A stretch of 16,874 nt of DNA from Bacillota bacterium (GTDB lineage: Bacteria; Bacillota; Clostridia; Acetivibrionales; DTU013). The DNA lies in assembly GCA_023411715.1 (NCBI GenBank), contig JAEYOM010000080.1, positions 1-16,874 of the forward strand, written 5' to 3'. Positions 6,661-13,532 of the stretch are shown in pieces. The position numbers and the translations under genes were made by a program. The notes under the pieces were generated by a model, which was given only the letters and a program-made list of their open reading frames with translations, made no database searches and was not told the origin of the DNA. Each line of letters begins with the position of its first letter. Positions within the stretch are counted from its first letter, which is position 1.

Positions 6661-7659
6661 TTAATGGAGCGCAGACAGAAAAAACGAATTGATTTTATCA
6701 AAAAAACAAGTATCCTGCTCCATGATAATCCATTTATCTACTGACGAGACCTTGTTTTCCCGGCATAATATTTGATAATCAAGGGCTTTGTCTGTGAGCA
6801 TATAATCAAAATGGCCATTATGACGTTCTCTATCCATCAGCATATAACTGCAGTTTGGATTCGTAATCTTGTCTTTGTTTATGTAAATAGGACTTTTACC
6901 GCCGTAATATTCATCAGCTGTACCACTGATTACTAATACGGGAATATCCGTGGAGTTAATACCGTCCACTGCGGAAAAGCGTACTGTGTCTTTCCCAAAA
7001 GCAATACGCAGATAGATGCCAGCCATTGCTCCCAGGATTGTGCCCAGTCTGCCGGTGAATCTTTTAACGGAATAGTTCCACTGTTCGACAGGCTTATCAA
7101 AACCGGATGCAACAACGGCTGCGGATATTTTATGGCTAAACCTGAGCGCTGCCGCTGATACATAAGCGCCTAGGCTGTGCCCAAATAACAGAAAAGGTAT
7201 TTCATTAAACCGACCGGACTTTTCAAGGCAGGATATAACAGCATCCAGATCTTTTACGGACTGAACATAGTCTATCATATTTTTTCCTTCACTATTATAG
7301 TAACCTGTATAATCATAGCATAGTACCATCCAACCATTATCCACAAAATATTTCATGCTTTGCAAAGATGCTTCAGTGGCAACCCTATGTCCCGAACTTA
7401 TAATGATTAATCCCTTTTTGCTTTCCATCCCATACAGAAATCCGTTCAGCATATATTCACCGGAAGAAATGTGAAGCGTTTCCCGTGGGTATTGCGAAGA
7501 AAAGTCAGAATAGGTAAGAGTCTGATCGTAACCAGAGTTATCATAATCCGCCCTTTTAAACTGTTCCTTATGGGCGTCGTTAATTTTGTAAAAAGCCAGG
7601 ATACAAAAGCCAATAAGGAACACTACGATAACAAGAAGCAATATCAGAATTATGTTCAT
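6661..7659 (-). CDS. Membrane-anchored alpha/beta hydrolase (serine hydrolase)
   Basis: The protein has 332 residues. One hydrophobic segment at about 2-23 with no clear cleavage site should anchor it in the membrane. The hydrolase core follows: GLIIISSGHR around 83-92 (strand and oxyanion region), CYDYTGYYNSEG around 114-125, the nucleophile elbow GHSLG with Ser162, the acid in SGTADEY (Asp248), and the base in RHNGHFDY (His279 or more likely His282). Such proteins hydrolyse esters, thioesters or peptides; the substrate cannot be read from sequence. The gene is visibly more AT-rich than the ATPase genes before it, which may mean a separate origin. The ribosome binding site is poor: no AGGAG lies at normal distance from the ATG. 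It begins 74 nt after the ATPase D gene, with its own -10 box in between and no terminator seen. Confidence 0.85.
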   Translation of the reverse strand: MNIILILLLVIVVFLIGFCILAFYKINDAHKEQFKRADYDNSGYDQTLTYSDFSSQYPRETLHISSGEYMLNGFLYGMESKKGLIIISSGHRVATEASLQSMKYFVDNGWMVLCYDYTGYYNSEGKNMIDYVQSVKDLDAVISCLEKSGRFNEIPFLLFGHSLGAYVSAAALRFSHKISAAVVASGFDKPVEQWNYSVKRFTGRLGTILGAMAGIYLRIAFGKDTVRFSAVDGINSTDIPVLVISGTADEYYGGKSPIYINKDKITNPNCSYMLMDRERHNGHFDYMLTDKALDYQILCRENKVSSVDKWIIMEQDTCFFDKINSFFLSALH

Positions 7660-7712
7660 TTTTCTATTTGATGGTAAAAATCATCCGCCTTATCCTTCCT
7701 TTTTATGATTCT

Positions 7713-7720
7713 ATTATAGC
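7713..7720 (-). promoter_or_regulatory. Extended -10 promoter element before the hydrolase gene
   Basis: The minus strand reads TGCTATAAT, an extended -10 (TGn plus TATAAT at 7718-7713), directly after the stop codon of the ATPase D gene. The -35 region is weak (TCGAAT at 17 nt spacing would lie within the end of that gene). It could drive the hydrolase gene separately from the ATPase operon. Confidence 0.5.
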
Positions 7721-7733
7721 ACAAAATACCTGA

Positions 7734-8357
7734 TTATTCGACACGCCTGATTTTCTTCTTTACCTTCTTGAGCCTGAAAAAGTCCTCACGCTCCTTTTCC
7801 TCAAGGACTTCCTGTATATACTTCACCTGCTCCTTGTACCTAGGAATCTGTATATGCTCGAGGGCATTCGTCCTTTTATTGGTTTTTTCTATCTCCTTTG
7901 CGAGTTTGAATATCGAATTTTCTATTTCAGCAAGATCGTAAATTCTGTAACGGACTTCGCTGAACTTCTGCCTGGCGGTATCAAGAGATATGCTGGTATT
8001 AATAAGACCGTATGAGGGCACTATTTCACGTTTTCTGTATTTCATTACCGGGATATCGACACCCATGACGCTTTTCAGCAATACCTCGAAGGACTCGTCG
8101 TTAGGGATACTGTAGGCCATATCCTCCACGTTCTTTATCCCCATCGTTATATTCGCAGTCTGCAGCGCACGGTAAGCTTCGGAAATGACCGAATATATCT
8201 CCTCCTGGATGTCTTTGGCGCTGTCGACCATATCCAGCATTTCCTTGATGAGGACATTCCTCTTTTTGTCGAGAAGTTCGTAACCGCTTTGGGAAAGCGC
8301 CAATGAAGCCCTGGCCTTTATAAGGTTCGATTTGGTGGGCGCCACCTGCTCTGCCAT
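7734..8357 (-). CDS. atpD: V-type ATP synthase subunit D
   Basis: The protein has 207 residues, the normal family length. It opens with the subunit D signature APTKSNLIKARASLALSQSG followed by GYELLDKKRNVLIKEM. It is predicted to be two long helices that pack as a coiled coil, with a short middle region (about 95-125), and a basic Lys/Arg-rich end. Subunit D is the central rotor shaft that turns inside the A3B3 hexamer and, with F, transmits torque to the K ring through C. It begins 2 nt after the B stop codon, with GGGAG in the B 3' end as ribosome binding site, so it is translationally linked to B. It is the last ATPase gene of the operon. Confidence 0.96.
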   Translation of the reverse strand: MAEQVAPTKSNLIKARASLALSQSGYELLDKKRNVLIKEMLDMVDSAKDIQEEIYSVISEAYRALQTANITMGIKNVEDMAYSIPNDESFEVLLKSVMGVDIPVMKYRKREIVPSYGLINTSISLDTARQKFSEVRYRIYDLAEIENSIFKLAKEIEKTNKRTNALEHIQIPRYKEQVKYIQEVLEEKEREDFFRLKKVKKKIRRVE

Positions 8358-8359
8358 TC

Positions 8360-9745
8360 CTATTTCTCCCTGCTATGCTTGCAGTATTTGCGCAGCATTT
8401 CCGGCTGCACACGGTCTAGCTCGTTCTCCGGAAGTATGGAAAGAATCTCCCATCCGAGATCAAGCGTTTCAACAATGCTCCTGTTCTCAATGCCGCCCTG
8501 CGAAATGAATCTGCCTTCGAGCTCACGGCCGAATTTGAGGTAGAGTTTGTCTATGTCGCTTAGATCGTCCTCGCCTATTATCTGCGACAGCGAACGCACA
8601 TCCTGCACGCGCGAGTAGGAAGCAAACAGCTGGCTGGACAGGTCCGAATGGTCCTCTCTGGTGTAATCCTCCCCTATGCCGTCCTTCATCAGCCTTGAGA
8701 GCGATGGGAGTATGTCGATCGGGGGATATATCCCCTTCTGGTTGAACTCCCGGTTAAGGACGATCTGCCCTTCGGTGATGAATCCTGTAAGATCCGGGAT
8801 AGGATGGGTTATATCGTCGTTGGGCATGGTCAGTATCGGGATGAGAGTGATCGAGCCTGCCTTGCCCTTCAGCATGCCGGCTCTTTCATATATCGTTGAG
8901 AGGTCGCTGTACAGGTAGCCCGGGTAGCCTTTGCGCGAAGGTACCTCTTCCTTTGCCGACGAGATCTCGCGCAGCGCTTCCGCGTAGCTCGTCATATCCG
9001 TCAGTATAACAAGCACATGCATATCGAGCCTGAATGCGAGATATTCGGCGGCCGTCATCGCGCACCTGGGCGTTGATATCCTCTCAACGATCGGGGCGTC
9101 CGCAGTATTGACGTACATGACCACATGATCCAGAACGCCTGACGTCCGGAAGCTTTTGATAAAGTAGTCCGCATCGTCGTGCCTGACGCCCATCGCCCCG
9201 AAAACGACGGCAAAGTTCCCGCTGTTTGCGCCCTCTATCTTAGCCTGCCTGACGATCTGTACGGCAAGCTCGTTGTGAGCAATGCCGTTGCCGGAGAATA
9301 TCGGCAGCTTCTGCCCCCTTATCAGCGTCATCAGCGCGTCTACGGAAGAAATACCCGTCTGTATAAAGTTTCTCGGATATTTGCGCGCCACCGGATTGAT
9401 CGGCCGGCCGTTGATGTTCTGTTTATACGGCGAAATGATCTGGTATGCGCCGTCTATAGGTTCACCCAGACCGTTGAAGGTCCTGCCCAGGATCTCCGGC
9501 GACAGGGCGATCGACATCGGTTCGCCGTTGAAACTTACGGCGGTATTGCGAGTTGAAATACCCGATGTCCCTTCGAATACCTGGACGATCACATTTCCGC
9601 CGTCTATTTTGATTATCTTGCCTATGCGGGTCTCTTCACCGTCGACCCTGATGGAAACCATTTCCCCGTAGGAAGCTTCCTTTACGCCTGACAGGACGAT
9701 CAGCGGCCCCTCCGCCTTATCGATCTTCAAATACTCTTTTCTCAT
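8360..9745 (-). CDS. atpB: V-type ATP synthase subunit B (non-catalytic)
   Basis: The protein has 461 residues, the normal length. It shows the N-terminal beta barrel (about 8-75), then the nucleotide-binding-like core. The P-loop is degenerate (SGNGIAHNEL, 151-160), as is usual for B, which does not hydrolyse ATP. Arg351 in LPSLSRLM corresponds to the arginine finger that B supplies to the catalytic site at the A/B interface. Other family marks are TDMTSYAEALREIS (249-262) and GYPGYLYSDLSTIYERAG (273-290). GAGGG nine nt before the ATG serves as ribosome binding site. It is separated from the A gene by about 400 nt occupied by a foldback element, unlike every other junction in the operon. Confidence 0.97.
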   Translation of the reverse strand: MRKEYLKIDKAEGPLIVLSGVKEASYGEMVSIRVDGEETRIGKIIKIDGGNVIVQVFEGTSGISTRNTAVSFNGEPMSIALSPEILGRTFNGLGEPIDGAYQIISPYKQNINGRPINPVARKYPRNFIQTGISSVDALMTLIRGQKLPIFSGNGIAHNELAVQIVRQAKIEGANSGNFAVVFGAMGVRHDDADYFIKSFRTSGVLDHVVMYVNTADAPIVERISTPRCAMTAAEYLAFRLDMHVLVILTDMTSYAEALREISSAKEEVPSRKGYPGYLYSDLSTIYERAGMLKGKAGSITLIPILTMPNDDITHPIPDLTGFITEGQIVLNREFNQKGIYPPIDILPSLSRLMKDGIGEDYTREDHSDLSSQLFASYSRVQDVRSLSQIIGEDDLSDIDKLYLKFGRELEGRFISQGGIENRSIVETLDLGWEILSILPENELDRVQPEMLRKYCKHSREK

Positions 9746-9851
9746 ATTTATAAACCCTCGTTGATACAGGTTGTGCTAGTCGCGCCGGTTGTAAAAGATA
9801 TTTTTTTACTGTTTTATCTTGGCTGCCGGTTATATCTGTTTTCCCTTCTGT

Positions 9852-10133
9852 GTTGGCTGCGCTGTTTTAACTGTTTTGGTCCGTTTACCAAGTCTTCTGT
9901 GTTTCTTGTGGTTTCGATTGATTGATATTGCATTGGTTTTGTTATATAGAGCATATTGATGAGGTATTGGTAAGGGCAAATTCATGTTTGAGCGAAGCGC
10001 ATTGATTGCTGCTGAGCGAGTTTGAATTTGCCGTAGAGCTGAATTTATATGCTCTTGGAACGAAACCAGCAATAGAGATAAATCGAAGCCACAGACACTC
10101 AACATCGCGAACTCGCAATTAATAGCAGTCAAC
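9852..10133. repeat. Large imperfect foldback (nested inverted repeat) between the A and B genes
   Basis: The gap of about 400 nt between the A stop and B start contains pairs of complementary segments in strict nested order. From the centre outwards: GGCAAATTCA 9975-9984 with TGAATTTGCC 10023-10032 (10 of 10); AGAGCATAT 9948-9956 with ATATGCTCT 10047-10055 (9 of 9); TGGTTTTGTT 9934-9943 with AACGAAACCA 10059-10068 (9 of 10); TATTGC 9926-9931 with GCAATA 10069-10074; TGTGGTTTCGATT 9907-9919 with AATCGAAGCCACA 10081-10093 (12 of 13); GTTGGCTGC 9852-9860 with GCAGTCAAC 10125-10133 (8 of 9). The terminal loop is 38 nt. It could be a foldback MITE-type insertion or a structured RNA in the operon transcript. 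No transposase, target duplication or definite ends can be seen. The outer 9746-9851 part holds only T-rich sequence with repeated CTGTTTT. Confidence 0.85.
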
Positions 10134-10145
10134 CCAACCGCAATT

Positions 10146-11915
10146 TTATTCATACCTCTGGCTGAGCTTGCTGTACACCTCGGTTATCTTTGCGCACAGA
10201 TCATCAAGGACCGACAGTTCCTCGTTAGTTGCTTCATACTTCATTTTCAGGACATCCTGTATAACGTCCTGGCTTCTGATGGTAGATATCGGGATGCCCA
10301 TCTTTACACACTTCAGCGCATTTTCATACAATGTGTCTATGACCTTTAGCATTTTATACTGCTTCATTAAAACCACATAGGTATCGTTTTTGTGAAGCGC
10401 ATTCTGCTGCAGGAAGCCTTTTTTGATGATCCTCGCCGTTTCAAGGACGAGCGCCTGGTCATTGGGCAGGACGTCTTCACCGACAAGCTGGACGATCTCG
10501 TTCAGCTTGTCTTCCTCCTGAAGGAGCTTCATCATCTTTGCCCTGAGCGCCAGCATGTCGGGCGCCGCATTTTCGCCGTACCAATCCTCCAGAGTGCCGA
10601 GGTAGCCGCTGTAGCTGGTCAGATAATTGATAGCGGGATAATGCCGGGCATAGGCGAGCTTTTTATCGAGCGCAAGGAAAGTCGTTACGAATCTTTTCGT
10701 GTTTTCAGTGACGGGCTCGGAGAAATCTCCTCCGGGAGGCGAGACCGCGCCGATGATGGTCACCGACGCCTCCTGCCCGTTCAATGTCTGAACGCAGCCG
10801 GCCCTTTCATAGAATTCCGCAAGCCTTGAGGGCAGATACGCAGGATAACCTTCTTCCGCTGGCATTTCCTCGAGACGGCCCGATATCTCCCTGAGGGCTT
10901 CGGCCCACCGGGACGTGGAATCGGCCATTATTGCCACATCATACCCCATATCCCTGTAGTATTCAGCCATCGTTATACCGGTATATATGGATGCCTCCCT
11001 CGCCGCAACGGGCATATTCGAGGTGTTTGCGATCAGTATGGTCCTTTCCATAAGAGGTCTGTCCGTCCTTGGATCGATCAGCTTCGGGAATTCCTCAAGT
11101 ACGTCCGTCATCTCGTTGCCGCGTTCTCCGCAGCCTATATAGACTATGATGTCCGCATCGCTCCATTTGGCCAGCTGGTGCTGTGTTACGGTCTTACCTG
11201 TGCCGAAGCCGCCAGGAAGCCCAACTGTGCCGCCCTTGGCCACGGGAAAAAATGTATCTATGACCCTCTGTCCGGTCAGCAGCGGCTTATAAATGGGTAT
11301 CCTTTTATTGAAAGGCCTTGGCTGCCTTACCGGCCACTTTGCCGATAACGTCAGTTCAGCTTTCTCCCCGTCCGGTCTTTCAATCACAACTACGGTATCG
11401 TTCAGCGTGTATCTGCCGTCGGGCTTGATCTCTGTTACAGTACCGCCGGAGCGCCATGGGACAAGCAGCTTGTGCGTAATGCTCAGCGTTTCCGGAATAG
11501 TGGCGTAAACCGCGCCGGCCATCAGGGCGTCACCCGGTTTTACCGTGATATGAACCTCCCAGAGCTTTTCCGTATCGAGAGACAAAAGCCCTATACCTTC
11601 CGGTATGAAATTCTCCGACATACCGTTGATCCTCTCCAGCGGCCGCTGGATACCGTCGAATATATTGCCGAGCATACCCGGCCCCAATGTCACAGAGAGC
11701 GGGCTGCCGGTATAATGTATCGCTTCTCCGGCCTTCAGGCCTTCGGTCTCTTCATACACCTGTACCGTAGCGATATCGCCGTTTACGGAAACGACTTCGC
11801 CGATCAGCTTCTGCTCGCCCACCGTGACCATCTCATTCAATTTGAACGAGCCCATGTTCGTCCCTTTGACGACAGGTCCATTGATCACCTGCACGATACC
11901 TTCATTCTGTCCCAT
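10146..11915 (-). CDS. atpA: V-type ATP synthase subunit A (catalytic)
   Basis: I choose the ATG at 11915 (589 residues) because AGGTGAGG lies just upstream and because the protein then begins MGQNEGIVQVINGPVV, the usual family start. A GTG at 11936 would add seven residues. The catalytic Walker A loop GGFGTGKT is at 235-242 with Lys241 and Thr242, and GCGERGNE supplies the catalytic Glu264. The A-specific bulge (non-homologous region) occupies about 110-185. Further family marks are ADSTSRWAEALREISGRLEE and EEGYPAYLPSRLAEFYERAG. This subunit binds and hydrolyses or makes ATP in the A3B3 head. The start overlaps the end of the E gene by 14 nt, so the two are translationally coupled. The ORF ends QRYE just before the foldback element. 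Confidence 0.97.
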   Translation of the reverse strand: MGQNEGIVQVINGPVVKGTNMGSFKLNEMVTVGEQKLIGEVVSVNGDIATVQVYEETEGLKAGEAIHYTGSPLSVTLGPGMLGNIFDGIQRPLERINGMSENFIPEGIGLLSLDTEKLWEVHITVKPGDALMAGAVYATIPETLSITHKLLVPWRSGGTVTEIKPDGRYTLNDTVVVIERPDGEKAELTLSAKWPVRQPRPFNKRIPIYKPLLTGQRVIDTFFPVAKGGTVGLPGGFGTGKTVTQHQLAKWSDADIIVYIGCGERGNEMTDVLEEFPKLIDPRTDRPLMERTILIANTSNMPVAAREASIYTGITMAEYYRDMGYDVAIMADSTSRWAEALREISGRLEEMPAEEGYPAYLPSRLAEFYERAGCVQTLNGQEASVTIIGAVSPPGGDFSEPVTENTKRFVTTFLALDKKLAYARHYPAINYLTSYSGYLGTLEDWYGENAAPDMLALRAKMMKLLQEEDKLNEIVQLVGEDVLPNDQALVLETARIIKKGFLQQNALHKNDTYVVLMKQYKMLKVIDTLYENALKCVKMGIPISTIRSQDVIQDVLKMKYEATNEELSVLDDLCAKITEVYSKLSQRYE

Positions 11916-12744
11916 CCGCCTCACCTGCCGATCCACCGCATGTTACGTCTGCTCGATCCTGACCCGATGGCTTTTCATCCATATACGCCGTACCCCACGT
12001 ATCCGGCGTACCCGGTGTACAAGTATCCGACGCGCCCGTTACGTCCGACCCGCCCGATGCCGCTACCGTCTCGCCCGACCCTCCCGTCAAACCTGCTCCG
12101 TCAGCGCCTTCGGCCCCATCCGCCTCGAGCGCCTGGAACAGCGTCTGCATCATAAAGGGCCGGTTGTCTTCCAGCAATGTCTTTATCGAAAAATCCATGC
12201 GTATATCGCTTTCGGGATCGACTGCGACAAAACCGCCGATAATACTGTCATTAGCCGCCATCAACGCTAATTCCTTCAGATGCGGCCCAGAAAACTCCTT
12301 TTTCAGCAATTCACCGTAATTCTCGATATCTTTCCCAGTCATGTAAATGACCAGAGAACCCTTGGACTGATCCGCCTCCGCCAGTTTTTTCACCATTGCC
12401 TCCATATAGCCGCCATACTCCTTTGACCGGATGAAGCTGTCAATCCTGTCCATGAGATGGCCCGTCATCGTACTGAAAAGCTTTTCCTTGACGGCCATCT
12501 GATCCTTTTTCATATCTATCCTGATCCTGCTCAGGATCTCTATTTTTTCGGCTTCCGCCCTCTTCGCCGACTTTCGGAGTATCTCCTCCGCTTCCCTGTC
12601 GGCTTCTTCCCTGTTTTTCTGAAGCTTCACGGTATACTCTGAGCGCAGTTTCTCCATTTCCTCCGTGAATTTTTCACTCATCGTACGATGCAGGAGTTTG
12701 GAAAACATCGATAATTTCTGTTCGATCGTTACCATCCGATTCAC
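11902..12744 (-). CDS. atpE: V-type ATP synthase subunit E with unusual low-complexity C-terminal tail
   Basis: The protein has 280 residues, against about 190-210 for the family. Residues 8 to about 105 form a charged helix (EKFTEEMEKLRSEYTVKL and REEADREAEEILRKSAKRAE), the peripheral-stalk coiled coil that pairs with subunit H. Residues about 105-205 form the globular head-binding domain, including NDSIIGGFVAVDPESDIRMD, a recognisable E-family motif. From about residue 207 to the end a tail rich in Gly, Ala, Asp, Ser and Thr, with two Cys and net acidic charge, has no counterpart in typical E subunits. The tail is in frame and ends in the stop that overlaps the A start, so it appears to be translated. 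It begins 1 nt after the F stop. Confidence 0.92.
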   Translation of the reverse strand: MNRMVTIEQKLSMFSKLLHRTMSEKFTEEMEKLRSEYTVKLQKNREEADREAEEILRKSAKRAEAEKIEILSRIRIDMKKDQMAVKEKLFSTMTGHLMDRIDSFIRSKEYGGYMEAMVKKLAEADQSKGSLVIYMTGKDIENYGELLKKEFSGPHLKELALMAANDSIIGGFVAVDPESDIRMDFSIKTLLEDNRPFMMQTLFQALEADGAEGADGAGLTGGSGETVAASGGSDVTGASDTCTPGTPDTWGTAYMDEKPSGQDRADVTCGGSAGEADGTE

Positions 12745-12745
12745 C

Positions 12746-13054
12746 TCATATATGGATGCCCACCGAATCCCGGATATAGTTCGTTATCATATTGTTCGGA
12801 CGTGAACTGCCATGCCTGTCGGGTATTTCGATCAAGAGGGGCTTTTTGCACTTGAGCTTCAGTTCCATGAACTCTTCCCTGACCTGGTCGGCCGCCTTTT
12901 CAGTCAATATCAGCAGCCCTATCTCGTCGTCCTTCATCGCATTCCTGACAGCATGAAGCACCTCGTCGCGGCCATGAACTATGATCCCGTCTATTCCGGC
13001 AAGCTTCATGCCAACCCATGTATCCTTGTTATCACTAATTAAAAAAGATTTCAT
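12746..13054 (-). CDS. atpF: V-type ATP synthase subunit F
   Basis: The protein has 102 residues, typical of the family. It opens MKSFLISDNKDTWVGMKLAGIDG and has a Rossmann-like alternation with LLILTEKAADQVREE around 47-61 and KPLLIEIPDRHG around 71-82. These are the marks of the small F subunit (called NtpG in Enterococcus), which sits on subunit D in the central rotor stalk and stimulates ATPase turnover. A GAGG lies just before the ATG, 8 nt downstream of the K stop. The gene fits tightly between K and E. Confidence 0.95.
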   Translation of the reverse strand: MKSFLISDNKDTWVGMKLAGIDGIIVHGRDEVLHAVRNAMKDDEIGLLILTEKAADQVREEFMELKLKCKKPLLIEIPDRHGSSRPNNMITNYIRDSVGIHI

Positions 13055-13062
13055 AAAAGCCT

Positions 13063-13512
13063 CTAAACGAACAGGATCAGTATGGAGATGATCATGCCGT
13101 ATATCGCGATTCCTTCTGCCATTCCCACGTATATGAGCGTTTTACCGAGAATCGACTGATCTTCCGAAACGGCTCCTACCGCTGACGAACCCACCGAACC
13201 GACCGCAAGTCCCGTTCCTATTGTGGCAAGGCCCGTACTTAGCGCCGCAGCGAGATACTTGAAACCATCGCCGAGCGACGCCCCTGTTTTGGCGGCATCA
13301 ACAGCTGCAGCCGCTTCAGTCTCCGCAAATACGGGGACTCCCGAGATCGCCATCAGTACCATTATCATCATAACTGTCCCGAATGCGGACGCCGAGGCGA
13401 AAACCGCCTTTTTTATGCTCCACTTCCCGTTCCCCTTCTTCGCCCTGCGCCCGTAACAGACTGTGCCTGCCGCTATTATCAGCGCAAGAGCCAGTAAAAT
13501 GATATACCGCAT
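13063..13512 (-). CDS. ntpK: V-type ATP synthase subunit K (rotor-ring proteolipid) with N-terminal presequence
   Basis: The protein has 149 residues. Residues about 84-114 (KYLAAALSTGLATIGTGLAV and following) and 122-149 (ILGKTLIYVGMAEGIAIYGM and following) form one c-type hairpin, with Glu133 as the ion-binding carboxylate. The helix-1 Gln and the Ser/Thr after the Glu that mark many Na+-coupled rings are absent, so H+ coupling is more likely (inference). The first 63 residues are extra: a hydrophobic helix at 2-18, a basic loop (YGRRAKKGNGKWSIKKA), then a second helix ending VPVFA, followed by ETEAAAA. VFA before ETEA resembles a signal-peptidase site, so the mature proteolipid may be about 86 residues; otherwise it is a four-helix protein with only one carboxylate. 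AAAGGTGGG precedes the ATG. Confidence 0.93.
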   Translation of the reverse strand: MRYIILLALALIIAAGTVCYGRRAKKGNGKWSIKKAVFASASAFGTVMMIMVLMAISGVPVFAETEAAAAVDAAKTGASLGDGFKYLAAALSTGLATIGTGLAVGSVGSSAVGAVSEDQSILGKTLIYVGMAEGIAIYGMIISILILFV

Positions 13513-13532
13513 AAAGACCCACCTTTCTGTCG

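Noticed and set aside
9830..10153. A 107-codon open frame on the minus strand overlapping the A stop codon
   Set aside because: It reads straight through both arms and the loop of the foldback, has no properly spaced ribosome binding site, and its composition (basic, low-complexity end) looks accidental. I treat it as non-coding unless homologs or peptides are found.
11472..12155. A 227-codon plus-strand frame with a Pro/Tyr/Arg-rich end
   Set aside because: It is antisense to the A start and to the low-complexity tail of E; its repetitive look comes from the tail-coding DNA.
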